Origin: Amborella trichopoda
Lineage: Eukaryota > Streptophyta > Magnoliopsida > Amborellales > Amborellaceae
Reading direction: 5' to 3'
DNA length: 64,000 nt
Assembly (NCBI RefSeq): GCF_000471905.2
Contig: NW_006498527.1
Coordinates: 3,262,160-3,326,159 of the forward strand
The position numbers and the translations under genes were made by a program. This document shows positions 25,401-37,197 of the stretch, one piece after another. Each line of letters starts with the position of its first letter. Positions within the stretch are counted from its first letter, which is position 1. A model generated the notes under the pieces. That model had not been told where the DNA came from. It made no database searches and worked only from the letters and a program-made list of their open reading frames with translations.

Positions 25401-25715
25401 AAAAAGAAAAATTTGCGTCGATCATTCTTTTTAAATAATAAGCTTCATTGTTCTTTTGCTTCTATATTTACCTTGACATGTTTTATTCTAATTACGCTTC
25501 TTTTGTGAAACGCCAGGGAGGATCTGGTCACCAAAGCTGCTGTTGGAGTTCTCGGCGACCTAGTGGATACATTGGATTCTAGTGCTGTTCCATTGTTGCG
25601 CCAATCTGTGTTTTACAAAGATTTTGTGGACGAGTGCCTGTCTTCTGATGATCCTCAGATCAAAGAAACTGCTGAGTGGGTACAACACACTATTAACAGA
25701 GTTGTTTCAGGTTAA
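22439..25715 (+). CDS. KPNB1: Importin subunit beta-1 (karyopherin beta)
   Basis: Coding exons are 22439-24867 and 25517-25715, giving 2628 nt, 875 residues plus TAA. The intron (24868-25516) is GT-AG and splits the Met codon of KD-M-EDLVTKAAVG. The protein is the nuclear import receptor that binds importin-alpha or cargo directly, docks on FG nucleoporins and is released by Ran-GTP. Visible parts are an importin-beta N-terminal domain (about residues 22-100), HEAT-repeat helices throughout, the acidic loop QEEDQDQDEGAWNLA at about 335-349, the run KPDWRQREAATYAFGSILEG, and a C-terminal HEAT region ending RVVSG. Length matches plant importin beta-1 (Arabidopsis At5g53480, about 870). I chose the ATG at 22439 because the acceptor AG ends at 22436 and the protein then begins MALEVTQILLNAQS as in relatives. 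Upstream in-frame sequence from 22322 is intronic. Confidence 0.96.
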
Positions 25716-25860
25716 AGCAGGGGTTCAAAAGATGGATGTGTATATATGTGTTCATAATTTACACCATATGGGAATGCCAGCTGTTCTCGAAGATTCTATC
25801 TTATGAAAACTGTTTGTCAGTTCTACTAATGGTTGATGGGTCTTCAGATTTTGGATTTGG

Positions 25861-26540
25861 GTTTTGGTCAAGAGGATCTGGGTACGAATTCCACCCCTCT
25901 GCTAATCTTCTTTCCACTTTGTTGGTTATTGGTGTTGGGTTTTGGTCAAGAGGATCTGGGTATGAAGCCCGTGGTTGATCTTCACGCTCTTCCTCATTTA
26001 TTGAAGTTGGGCTTTCGTCAAGACGATATGGGAATGAAGCTCGTGCAATGCTGATATTAATACTCTCCGTAAGATATTGTAGTTGGGTTTTGGTCAAGAG
26101 GATCTGTGTATGAAACCATCGGTTATACTCTCTTCCTCAGTTATTGGAGTTGGGTTTTGGTGAAGTTGATGTGAGAATGAAGCTTGTGCCTCTCCCGACC
26201 TTTACTCTCTTCCCCACTTATTGGAGTTGGGTTTTGGTCATTTGGATGAAGCTCGTGCTTCTTCTAATCATTTAGCCTTTCTTTATCAGTTTGGATCTGG
26301 ATTTTGGTCAAGAGGATCTGGTGCTTGGTATTGGAATTGGGGTTTGTTCAAGAGGATTTAATGAACAGTCATGCATCCTCTCCTAATCTCCATCTCTTTC
26401 TCAGTTATCGGGTTATGTTTTATCCAAAAGTGTATTTGAGGACAAAGGTCCATAATCTTATCTCTGTTCACAGTTATTGGTTTTGGATTTGATCAAGAGG
26501 CTCTGCACATGAAGTCCATGCTTCTGCTAATCTCTCTATG
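25861..26540. repeat. Degenerate minisatellite downstream of importin beta-1, about 10 units
   Basis: The core GGTTTTGGTCAAGAGGATCT followed by GGGTATGAAG recurs at about 25861, 25939, 26011, 26087, 26154, 26231, 26301, 26341, 26417 and 26485. Spacing is mostly 67-78 bp. Unit spacers contain CTCTTCCTCAGTTATTGGAGTT. The array begins about 145 bp after the stop codon and may lie in the 3' UTR. Short ORFs through it read LGFGQEDLGMK on the + strand and YPDPLDQNP on the - strand, but neither runs through the array, so coding is unlikely. I know of no family with this repeat. Confidence 0.8.
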
Positions 26541-27573
26541 TCGTCTTCTTCTGCTTCTTCTTCTTCGCCTCTCTCTTTCTCTCTCTCTCTCCAGCTACAC
26601 CCTAGAACTCCTAAAGGCAGGCTACGATGACAAAAAAGTACTGGTTCTTGAGCATCCATTTTTGGGTGGAAATTAAGAAATTGTCAGGTGATTGAACAGA
26701 GGGATGCAGATTTTCGTTTCAACATATATGAGCATTTCGTTGAGCTTTGGTTCAATCATGACTTACTCAGAAGTTCATGGTAAATTTATCTTTTTCCATG
26801 TCATTTTTTGTTTATACTTGGTTTCCACCATTTTGTTTATATAATTGCTGGTGTTCTTTTTCTTGTGCTGTTGTTTTAGTGATGTGTTGAGGATTATTGG
26901 CCTCAAGTTTTCTGATCTGGATGTTTTCCAGATTCTAAGATGCTTCAGTGTCAAATTTTCTTTTCCCTTCAGTGAATTTGTTATTTTCTTTCATTATCCG
27001 TGTGGCCTTGTGACATTAGGATACAAAGTTTAAGGTGATTTGCAATTTTATTGTTTGCTGTCTGTTATTATGGAAGATTCAACTAATGGTCATTTGTTTG
27101 TTGCTAACTGGATCACTCTCAGTAGGCTCTCTTTTGTGATATTTGGAGAAAATTTTGAAAAAGGATTGGAGAAAATGCTCCCAAAAGATTGAGCATTGTA
27201 ATAAAAGATAAAGGGGCAAATGAGGCTTTTGATATGGTTTTATGGCATTTGTTGTTGGGAGTATTTATTATAAAACTTATATTGATACATTTGTATGGAA
27301 TTTAAATTGGGTTTGACATAATGAAGCTGATGTGGGTTTTTGCTTATTGCACATGGGTACGATCTCTTTTTTGTTTCTATACATTTGTATATGACATATA
27401 AAGCCTGGATCGGCGGGTGGATTGTTCATCCAAGTACTGGTCTATATCAATAATCTAGGAATTTATTAAAAATTTAAAAAGAAAATAAAATAGGGGTTTA
27501 CAGGGGGGAATTTGGGGGCCTAAGAAAATTAAATAAGCCTAAAAAAGGAAAGAAAGATGAGGCTTCTTTTTTA
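26541..27573. other. Intergenic, nothing recognised
   Basis: The sequence is AT-rich with a CT-rich patch near 26540-26600. It may include the end of the importin-beta transcript. No ORF with a recognisable domain is seen. Confidence 0.5.
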
Positions 27574-27924
27574 GGAAAAGTTTATATGGAGCCTAGGCTC
27601 TAAACAATCAAATTAGAGCTTACCTCAAAACTTTTACTAGAAGAGGTTGTTTTGATGTTCAAATATCATAAAAAATAGAGTTCAAGTTTTGAAAATAGTG
27701 CATCTTGTAACGTATTTTGGACGTCAATTTTCGATATTTTTAAGTTTTCATAGATATGTTTGATCTACACTATTTTTGAAGCTTTAAATTTTATAACTAA
27801 AGATGTAAATATAATTTAAGGTTATCATAACACTTTCTAGTTTTGAAACCATATTTTTCGACATTATTTGAAGGTGGGCTCTAATTTAATTGTTTATAGC
27901 CTCGGCTCTATACAAATTGCACCC
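27574..27924. mobile_element. Mutator-like MITE family A, copy 2 (351 bp)
   Basis: It is flanked by a perfect 9-bp duplication TCTTTTTTA (27565-27573 and 27925-27933). The left arm has TTTATATGGAGCC and CTCTAAACAATCAAATTAGA; the right arm has ATTGTTTATAGCCTCGGCTC and ends GCACCC. It is homologous end to end to the copies at 18258 and 34777. Confidence 0.8.
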
Positions 27925-28085
27925 TCTTTTTTATTTTCTTTGAACTAGTTTGGTTTCAACAAATTTTTTATCAACACTTTCGAGTATTGAAACTATATTT
28001 CTTGACATTATTTGTAGGTGGGTTTTAATTTAATTGTTTAGAGCCTCGGCTCTATACAAGCCGCACATTTTTTTTATATTTTCTT
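27840..28085. repeat. 144-bp tandem duplication of the right arm of MITE copy 2 plus flank
   Basis: The right arm, its terminus and about 60 bp of flank (TTTTCTTTGAA...TTTCAAC...AATTTTTTAT) recur 144 bp downstream, with the second CTCGGCTCTATACAA at 28045. This is a post-insertion duplication, since both MITE and host sequence are copied. Confidence 0.7.
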
Positions 28086-28500
28086 TGAAGGTTTCAACCA
28101 ATTTTTTATTTCGGATATCAATTGGCGCTTCCCAATTCGGAATACAAGGTTTTAAAACACTATGCTGGGACCGAAGTTTCAAAATCTGATCTCATGCCTC
28201 AGCCACAACTCTTATATATGATGTGGCCTCCATTCTATCTCAGACTCAACGTGTCCGAGCAAAATAATGAGAACATGGAACAAAAGAAAATTTCACGACT
28301 TGATTTGTGCGCCCCCACATACGAGAGAGACAGGCACTATTTACTGAACTTGAAAAAAGAATTTCCTCATTTTTTTTCCAAATCCATAATCATCGAGGTG
28401 GAGATGATCAACTTGTAAAGTTTCTTATCTACTTTGTCAAGTGAGACTTGAGGGATGCGAGCCCGTGGCTCTGCGGGCTCACAGATTAATTTCTAACAAA
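28086..28500. other. Intergenic spacer with one open 98-codon ORF of unknown meaning
   Basis: A 98-codon ORF at 28122-28418 (+) begins MALPNSEYKVLKHYAG and ends IIIEVEMINL. Its composition is protein-like, with mixed charged and hydrophobic residues and no low complexity. I recognise no domain and see no splice context, promoter or partner exon. It could be an exon remnant of a captured gene or chance. Confidence 0.3.
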
Positions 28501-28509
28501 TTTTTTTTC

Positions 28510-31500
28510 TTGACAAATATTAAGAAATTTTATTGATGACTATGAAAAAGATATTACATCAGAGGAACTAAGTAACAACGGCAACAAAGCACCACGGTTA
28601 GCCAGAAAGTCCACAATGGAATTTGCTTCACGATACACATGAGAAAAGGAAAAGGAATAGGAATAGGAATAGGAAGCAACCTAATCCATAATTTGCAACC
28701 AAAGAGACCTGAGTTCCCAAGAGACCTGTTTTTCTTTTTTGCACCACTTAATCACATTCAAAGAGTCCCCTTCAATCCAAACATTTGTGCACAGATTCCT
28801 CTCCACCAAAATTTTAATTCCACACAAAAGAGCACTTAACTCGGCATAGTTTGATGTTTTGATTCCAATCGGGCCGCATAGGAGAAAATTATAGCGCCCT
28901 GGGAATCACGCACAACTCCACCAATTCCAGCAATCTCAAGGTTGGCTTGCGAGCTCCCATCAAAGTTGAGTTTAATACAACCAAATGTAGGTGCAGTCCA
29001 AACACAACGTGGCCTGTTGCGAACACAACCAAGGAGGGAAAAGTGGCTAAGATTTGTCATCACATCTGTTTTTGGAATTCCCCAACCTTCTTTTCTCACA
29101 GACAACCATAACCAAATCAAGTGCTTGATGTTGCTTAATAATTTATCGAAAGAAATGGAATTACCTTTAAAATTCTTCTATTCCTCTCCTTCCAAACTTC
29201 CCACATAATCATACCTTTTGAGATCTTCCATAAAATATTGCCTATAGCAGGTAAATGGGTGATAAAGCGTTGGGAAACAACTCCTTCAACTGATTGGGGA
29301 AGCACCAAACTTACCCCAACAGTTACAAATAACCAATGCCAAATGCGAGCAGTGAAGGAACATTGAATAAGCAAGTGTGCCCCCAACTCTCCATCCTCTT
29401 TGCAAAGTAAATATACATTGGGTAGGATTTTTCTCCCTTTTATCAAATTGTCAACCGTTAAAATCTTATTCGAAGATGCTAGTCAGATAAAACATTACAC
29501 ATTATGTGGAATCAGTCATTTCCAAACAATAGCTACAACTAGATTAGACCATCGAACTCTATCATGAAACAATAGATTATAACAAGATTTAACGGAAAAC
29601 ATACCATCATTTTCAATCTCCCAAATAATTTCATCCTCCACATCCATAGCAACATAAACTTTATCCAAAGCTTCCATTAGCGCACACCATTGAGAAAGAA
29701 GATTATTACTCAACCGACCATACACCAAAGAGATATTCCAAGAAATTTGCATACCCCTTCTTTCTAAAGCATCCTGGACTATCACTTCCGGCTGTGCAAC
29801 CAACCCGAAAAGATCAGGGAAAGCAGATTTCATAGGGTAGTTTCCTATCCATTTATGGTGCCACAAAGAGATTTGACTACCACTTCCTACATTTCACTTA
29901 AAATAACTTGAAACAATCAGTCTCCATCTAAAGATTGCCTTCCAAACCTGAGACACTTACTTCCCTTGTCGATTCCTCAGCCAGATTTGGAACCTATCAA
30001 CCCCATATTTAGCCAATAAAACTTTAAACCAAAGGTGATTCTTAAATTTCAAGCTCCGTCACCACCATTTACATATTAAACAACATTATATTTTGTATTC
30101 CCAAACCCCCTTATTTCTTTGGTATGCAAACCCTATCCCATCTTAGTAAATGGAATTTCCTCCCATCAGAACTAGAACCCCACAAAAAGTCCCACATCAT
30201 TTTCTCTAATCTTCGTGCCACTGAGGCAGACATATTTAGCAAAGACATTTGATAGACTAGTAAGTTAGCTAAACATGATTTCAATAGTGTAACCCTTCCA
30301 CCAAAAGAGAGATATTTGTACTTCCATAGATCCAGTTTAATTTGAACTCTTCTATCACAATGTCCCATACAACAATAGACAATCTCGAATCAGAGATTGG
30401 GAGTCCAAGATAAGTAATAAGAAAAGAACCAACCTTACATCCCATCAAGCTTGCTAACTCCTCTATCAACTCCTCAGAATAGTTAATCCCAACAATTGAC
30501 GACTTATGAAAGTTGACTTTAAGTCCTACAGTAGCTTCACAGATATCCAGAAACCTGACAATATGAACTTGAGAGGACTCTGCCTCACAAAAAATTAAGA
30601 TATCATCAGCATATTGAAGATGTGAAATTATAATATATGAGTTAACAATTTTAAATCCAGTAAAATGACCCAAATTCTCCACCCTATTTAGTATTAAACT
30701 AAAACATTTAGCATAGATTGTAAATAGGAAAGGAGACAGGGAATCCCCTTGCCTCAAACCTCTGGAAGCTTTGAAATAACCGATTGGGCTACCTTTGAAT
30801 AATACCGAAAAATGAGCTGAAGAAAGACACCCAAAAATCCAAGATCTCCATTTCGCCCCAAAGCCCATAACCCTCATGATTTCAAGAAAGATAACCCACT
30901 TTACCCGGTCATAAGCTTTTCCATATCCAACTTAAATAGAATCCCTGGCTCTTTACTAACAACTCTAGAATGCACACATTCTTGGGCCAACAGAACACTA
31001 TCTATGATTTGACGATCTTGGATGAAAGCTGACTGGGTACTTGATAAGAAAAGGCAAAACAATTTTCAACCACTCTTCCAATACTTTAGCAACAATCTTG
31101 TATAGGCTAGTCAACAAACTGATTGGCCTAATATCTGAAGACTAGAGATCATCACATTCTTAGGAATCAACGCCAAAGGTAGAGTTTACCCCTTTAAAAC
31201 TTTGACCCCTAATCATAAAAATTTTAACAAATTCTAGAACTTCTTCTTTAATTACATTCTAGAATTTATGAAAAAATGCCAAAGGAAAGCCATCTGGCCC
31301 TAGTGCCTTATCGCTAGGTAGAGCAAAGACAACTTTCTGTACTTCCTCCATAGTAGCCTCTCTTTCTAAAACACGATTAAATTGGGGAGAGAGATTTTTG
31401 AAAGGGACTCTATTCAATGAAGGGGAGACTTTAACCTTTGAAGTAAATGCCTTCTTAAAGTGATTAACCACTTCATTTTCAACTGCTCTCTCATCCTCTG

Positions 31501-32659
31501 AATCAACACCATTAATAGACCAACCTGATATATCATTTTGCCTCCTTCTTGAGCTAGCAATTGCATGAAAATATTTAGTATTTAGATCCTCTTCTTTAAG
31601 CTATTTAGTTCTAGATCTTTGCCTCCAGTAGATCTCTTCACATTTACGAAGCTCCTTCAGCTCCTGAAGCTTCAAGTTACGCTCCAATAGGGCCAGTTCT
31701 GAAAGGACTCCGGCATTCTGGGTACCTAGATCCATAGCCTCTAAATCTGACATCAGCTCATCACTTCTAGCCTTTATATCAACTTTATTCTCTTTTTTCC
31801 AGCAAATCAGTTTGTGCTTAATGTTTAGAAGTTTTCTATGCAGCTGAAAATCTAAGGATCCTTCCACCACTGTATTCACCCATGCACTTGTAATGATATC
31901 AACAACCTCCTTCTCTTGCAGCCAACTCAGGTCCAGCCTAAAGGTTTAGGACCTCCTTTTAGCACTCCAGTAGAAAGTAGAAGAGGATACTGATCCAAAG
32001 AAAGTTTCGGCAAAGCCTTAACCGAGGACAAGTGGTACTCTTCAAACCACTCCAAAGATAACATAAATCTATCTAACTTTGACATGGCCAACTTAGACAA
32101 ACTATTATTGGACCATGTAAATTTGGCACCAATAATAGGGGGATCCATGAAAGAGTTGCTCTCTATGAAATTGTTAAACCACATCATAAAAGAATTAATT
32201 GGGTTTATCGACAAACACTCATCCGGCCACCTAATTAGATTAAAATCCCCACCCACAATAACAAAAAAGCCAAAAGAAAGAATAATAGAACTAAGCTCAG
32301 ATTGAAAACCTTCTTTTAACGCCAAACATGAAGGTCCATAAACATTGACAATACCCCATTTAAAGCCCACTTTAAGACCACAAAAACCCAAAAGCAAAAA
32401 TGAGTCAGGTGACAAAATTTTGGAGGACTGTAGGATCCCATAAGACCCACAAGCCACCAGAAGCTCCACACGCATCAATACCATCAAAAGCTACTAAACT
32501 ACTACCCCAAATCTCCTTAGCCCCAGAAACATCAGGACTAGGGAGCTTTGTTTCTTGAAGAAACAAAAGCACAGGTTTAAATTTAGAAACAATAAAAAGA
32601 ACATCCCTCTTCCTAAACTGACTACCCAAGCCTCAAACATTCCAGGAAATAAAATTCAT
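28510..32659 (-). pseudogene. L1 ORF2 remnant: endonuclease, reverse transcriptase, RNase H
   Basis: It starts at an ATG (32659-32657) reading MNFISWNV, then a TGA where relatives have Arg, then GLGSQFRKRDVLF. Endonuclease motifs are LFLQETKL, GDFNLIRWPDE and KLDRFMLS (about 32620-31990). RT motifs are LPSDKALGPDGFPLAFFHKF (about 31330-31260), GLRQGDSLSPFLFTIYAK (about 30760) and the catalytic YADDILIF (about 30600). The zf-RVT-like part is at 29446-29135. RNase H begins with KLNFDGSS (about 29030); a frameshift near 28860 separates it from YAELSALL, EGDSLNVI and a degenerate ANS-VDFLA motif. Several stops and frameshifts make it non-functional. Confidence 0.85.
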
Positions 32660-32879
32660 CACAGAAGAGGGGGGTAAGAGGAGGAACCTACCCGTCAGGA
32701 CCAAAAGAAGAGTTCTCCTTTTTCATCAAAACCTTCGCTTGATCTTCGTCATTGGAGGAGCTAGACACAGTATCGACATTTACCACTGTGTCATCCCGAA
32801 AGATGATTGCTGCCAGTGGATCCTTTTAGATAACTTCCCTAGCTTGGAGTCTTGTTGATGATCGCGTATCACGAGCATA

Positions 32880-34600
32880 GCTGATCATCTTGTCATTCTG
32901 TTGATCATCTTGTCATTCTTCTTCTTGCCCTTATCAGTACCATTCACAGGCCTTTTGGATGCCGACTTCGGTGAACCTTCTCCTTTAGCACAGTTAGAGG
33001 CCCTAGCTCGGCGCCTCGCCGTAATCCCTTCCATCACTACAGCAAGCGGCAAGTCATCCATCCCCATATCTATCATCAATTTCTCCACCACTAACGAGTC
33101 GTCTGGAGCCTGCTTCTCCTCAGCCGAAGGCACAACATCCATTTTCCAGAAACATAGGGGCTCGACTTGTATCCCAAGAGGAACCACCTCCAAAGGTTCC
33201 ACTTCCTCGAAACAGAGGTCACCATCGCAACCCCGCAGCATTCTCACATAACCAAGATTCATTGGTTTGGAAAGGTGAAGAAACCATCAAAGGTTCGACT
33301 TCAATAATCACGATATCCACGGGATCAATTAGTAAGGGATCAAAACGGACCAAGTTTTTTTCCCTCTACTTTTGCAACAACAATACGATTGAGCAACGAG
33401 TGCATCTTGGGTTTAAGGAGTAGACTAAGAACAAGTGCAACAGCTTTCAACTTCGCACCCCTGAGAATGATTCTTCGCTGCACAAGAAGACACACCAGAC
33501 CAGCTAAGGTCGTAAGAGTAAGTAGTAGGTGGAATTTGAGCTCTGCCTCCTGCCAAAGATGCACTAAGGAAAACGATTTGACTGCCACAAAAGATTTGGG
33601 GTCTTGGGAAGGAGTACAATTCACGTTTAGGCACACAATGTCCTGAATCCTTCCCTCATCTATATCGGTACTATCTTCTACCGCCCTATTCACATCTTTG
33701 GATAACTTCCCAATACGGAAAGGTGATGCACCTGCCCGACTACCAAGGGGAAACGCTGATCCTTCATTAGCATTACCCTTTCCGGTAGTTGCCTCTCCAT
33801 AAAATCCGTTGCCATTATCATAATCTTCTAAAATCAGATTAGGCTGCTTACAAAACTGTTCCGAGAAACCTTTCGTTGATTCCGAAAACCTCCCAATTTC
33901 AATCCAATGCTTCCCAAACTTTGGCTTTTCAAAAATTTGAAATTTGAAATTCCTTCCATTCCTATGATTTGGGCCTTTTCGTGATCGCACTCTCTGTTTA
34001 GGGTTACTGGAAATTGGCCCGTTTAATTTTTCCGACTGTTTATCTGGCTGATTTGAGAACCCAGACTCTCACCTCCATCCCGTTTTCCCTCCTCAATACC
34101 CACGGAAAACAAAGAGTTAGCATCGTCTGTAATGGATATTTCAAAAAAATCTTTGTTTAATACTGAGGAATATCCTACCCAATATCTGCATCTTCGCACT
34201 AATATCCATTTTAACACGAATGAAATGACACAAATGATTGAGAAAGGGATTCCAATCCAGATCCCTATAAATGCCAAAAGAACCCGCTATTTTTTTAATA
34301 ATAGCTAGATTCCAAGCAGATGAAGGTAGACCCGACAATTTGATCCAAACCGACCTCTTCTCCCAAAATGAAGCATGATCCGAGGCCTTCCATAAATCCA
34401 ATGATAGCAGACTGCCTCTGACTCTGCAAAACCGATTTGAAAGTGCTCTACTAATATCCTCCTTGGATCGAAGCTTGAAAACCACTTTGTTTGAGCCAAT
34501 GATCTTGATATCTGGGCGATATGGCAGTTCCCACCCACGCTGGGCCCATTCATAAAGACCAATTAAATCTTAATGGGCGGGGAGAAGGAGCCAGTAACAA
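32880..34600 (-). pseudogene. L1 ORF1 remnant (DUF4283-type RNA-binding region)
   Basis: The - strand frame at 34485-34141 encodes FKLRSKEDISRALSNRFCRV and VWIKLSGLPSSAWNL, the DUF4283-like region typical of plant L1 ORF1. Later pieces (33990-33340 and 33262-32885) are linker-like; the last has a basic RRRARASN...KGKKKNDK run. Frame changes between the pieces show decay. ORF1 proteins package L1 RNA. Confidence 0.7.
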
Positions 34601-34776
34601 GTAGCTCCATTTTAATCTCAAGAGACTCCCATTCTGTATGACAAACAGAACTTACCTGAGGAGAGGTGAAAACAACTCCACCCTCTTCCACTGTTTTCTC
34701 TATCCTAATCTCCGTCAAAAAACCATCCTTCACCATCATCCTCTATACGGCTAATGTATCGTCATGGTTATGATTA

Positions 34777-35152
34777 GAAATATGTTTATATATGGGTGAG
34801 GCCTTATACAATCAAATTAAGGTGTACCTCAAAAAATCACTAAAAGATGTTGTTTTGATGCCTCACTTTGATCACCTCAACTTCAAGATATATATGAAGA
34901 TGAGAAAACGTAGATTTCAAAATCTTAGAAATAGTGCTCCGTGTAATGTATTAGAAGATTGTCAATTTTTATGATTTTCAAGTGTTCATAGATGTGCTCG
35001 ATCTTATACTATTTTTTAATTTTCAAAATTTATAATTAGAGATGAAAATATTTTCTTAGGCCATCACAAAGATTTCTTAATTAAAACAACATGTTTTGGC
35101 AGTGTGCCGTATTTTGATTCATTAGGGCCTTAGTTTTATGCAAACCACATCC
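34777..35152. mobile_element. Mutator-like MITE family A, copy 3 (376 bp)
   Basis: A perfect 9-bp duplication TTATGATTA lies at 34768-34776 and 35153-35161. The right end, reverse-complemented, reads GGATGTGGTTTGCATA; the left reads GAAATATGTTTATATA. The interior aligns with copies 1 and 2 (ACAATCAAATTAAGG, TGTTGTTTTGATG, ATCACAAAGATTTC). This is the most diverged copy in its arms. Confidence 0.7.
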
Positions 35153-37197
35153 TTATGATTAATACAATAAATTTTTTTTATAGAAGGTTGTAATCTTATT
35201 CCTTGAAATGAGGTTGCAATAATCTACGTTATCTATTTTATTTGGACGGTGTAAATTAGATACTATTTTAGAATATGTATTATGTATACATATTGTCTCG
35301 AAAGATGTGTCAAATCTACAACGTCCAAAAAAAATGTTTTCGTGAGACTGCTGTTGCACTTCATAAATGCATCATACACATTCAGACGGCCGGCCCAGTT
35401 TTCTTCTTGAAAATACTTGAAAGTATCAAACTGAGAATCATAAGAAAAAACAGATAAATACAAGAAACATTGAAAAATTTTACGTATAAGATGCAAAACA
35501 AACCTTGCTTACTACATTATTGGTCCACCCTCAAATCAATAGGGAAAATACTTGAACATCTAAGCTACGAAGCTTTGGATCCATATAGTGTGTAGAATAT
35601 AAAAGTGTAACGTACCATATTCCTGTGAGCAATGTAGAGTACATATAACAGTAGCATATAGAAGAGATTGGTAAAAAAAAATCAGTAGCATATGGAAGAG
35701 CATAATTCCTAGAATCCCTATGAACTAATCAGAGAAAGCGAGAGACAACAGTAGCATATAGAAGAACATAGTTCCTAGAATTCCTATGAACTTTTGAGAG
35801 AGAGAGAGAGAGGGCTCGCAAAATTGCTTTATAAGAGAGACACTAGAGATAGCGGTGGCAATGGACCCGGACGCGACCTGGGTCTGGGTATGGATCCAAA
35901 AATTTAACCCAACGGGTTGAGTCTGGGTCCATGTGGACCCGACCCCAATAGTGTTATTATTTATTGGATAGTGATCTTACGCAACGATTGTATATTAATA
36001 TGATGCAACAACTTTCAAAAACCATATTAGGGTGGTTTGTTTGATTCAAAATTTGAAATATACAATATTTTCATTCGAATGAACAATTCCAAAACAAGAA
36101 AAATTTGAAAACATAATCTAGAAAGTATTTTTTTAGCCCAATTAACATAGGCCATCCATTTTGGTGAGATACTTAGATCTAGGCCTTAGAAGTTTTTTTT
36201 TTTTCAATTTTTTTAAATGACTTTATTATCCTTAGATGAACAATGTTAAAAGAGAATAAAATGATTTTGAATTTATAAAGGCTAAGATCTTGAAATTCAC
36301 CAAATGAGTAGTCTAGATTCGTTGTTGGAGGGGGACTCATTTTGACAATATCTAGGATTCAAATTGATTTTTTTTTTTTTAGATCGATCATTGAGATGAA
36401 GAGAGTGTGTGCGTAAAATTTTAAGTCATACAAATACTGCAAATATAGTTGTTTTCTAAAAGTGTGGTTGCATCCTACTATGATACAACTGTTGCATGAA
36501 ATCATTGCCTTTATTTTAAAATAGTATTTAAATGAATATAAATATATTTTATGTTATACTATTAAAATAATATAATTAGATATTTAACCTAATATTCAAA
36601 TATATTAAAATATATATTTTTATTTTTAGGTTGGGTCCAATCGTGTTTGGATCTAATAAGTTTCTTTTAGGTCTTGGTCTTGGTTTGGATGGACCCGACC
36701 CAACGATAGGGTGGCCTAGCCCGGCCCTAAAAGCCTACAGTTTGGGCAAGAAAATGTGACCTAAAGATTGGGTCTACGCCAAGGCAAGAGAGGCAAGGCC
36801 AGGTTCGGCCCGGGCCCGGCCAGCCCTATTTTGTTCACCCGGCCTGGCCCGACCTAGATAGCCCTTGCCCAAACAGGGAAATAAGGCCTGTATGGGCCAA
36901 GCAAGGCCCGGCCCGCTCTCGAGAAAGGCTTGCCAGCATTGCTCTACAAACATTGCGTAACGGTGGTGCCCTAGAATATTCAAAACATAGCCCAACAATA
37001 TGGTGAGAGACCAAGGGGGCGGGGATTGCTTGGTTGATGAACCCTAGAATATTCAACAACAAAATATATGCATAAACTCAAGACAAAGAAAGGTAAAATA
37101 TATATACTAACTGGAATAAAGAAGAACCTCCATATCTTACGAGTATTTAATCTACGCCACAATCAATCCCTTCTCAGCACCTGTCAGGAAGGCAGGC
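35153..37197. promoter_or_regulatory. Upstream region of DEG1, including repeat debris
   Basis: No gene is seen. There is an imperfect direct repeat at about 35648-35787 (CAGTAGCATATAGAAGA and TTCCTAGAAT words repeated at roughly 80-bp spacing), a (GA)n run at about 35796-35814, and the hAT-like region listed below. The word CCCTAGAATATTCAA occurs at 36968 and 37042. The DEG1 promoter should lie in the last several hundred bases; I see no clear TATA box close to 37198. Confidence 0.4.
35849..36973. repeat. hAT-like, GGACCCGACCC-rich repeat region, possibly two nested elements
   Basis: The left side begins TAGCGGTGGCAATGGACCC, a common plant hAT terminus type, with repeated GGGTCTGGGT/GGACCCGACCC words. 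The right side has the inverse (GGATGGACCCGACCC near 36690) and runs into a second GC-rich block starting TAGGGTGGCC at 36707 and ending near GGTGGTGCCCTA at 36973. Target duplications are not clear. A related GC-rich piece lies at 63218-63425. Confidence 0.4.

Larger units (their letters stand above)
28501..34745 (-). mobile_element. L1 LINE, near full length, decayed
   Basis: On the - strand it has, in order, ORF1, an AP-type endonuclease, reverse transcriptase, a zf-RVT-like Cys/His region, RNase H and a poly(A) tail that appears as (T)8 at 28501-28508 on the + strand. This is the standard plant L1 plan. The length (about 6.2 kb) is close to full. Frames are broken several times, so it is inactive. 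The 5' limit is approximate, between ORF1 and the MITE duplication at 34768. I could not find a target-site duplication. Encoded motifs closely resemble the L1 at 50471, so both belong to one family. Confidence 0.9.

Noticed and set aside
25861-26540. CRISPR-like array
   Set aside because: Repeats are degenerate, spacing is irregular, and the genome is a plant's, so this is a minisatellite.
28480-34790. Target-site duplication of the - strand L1
   Set aside because: I compared the bases beside the (T)8 tail with those around 34680-34790 and saw no convincing match; the 5' edge may be altered.
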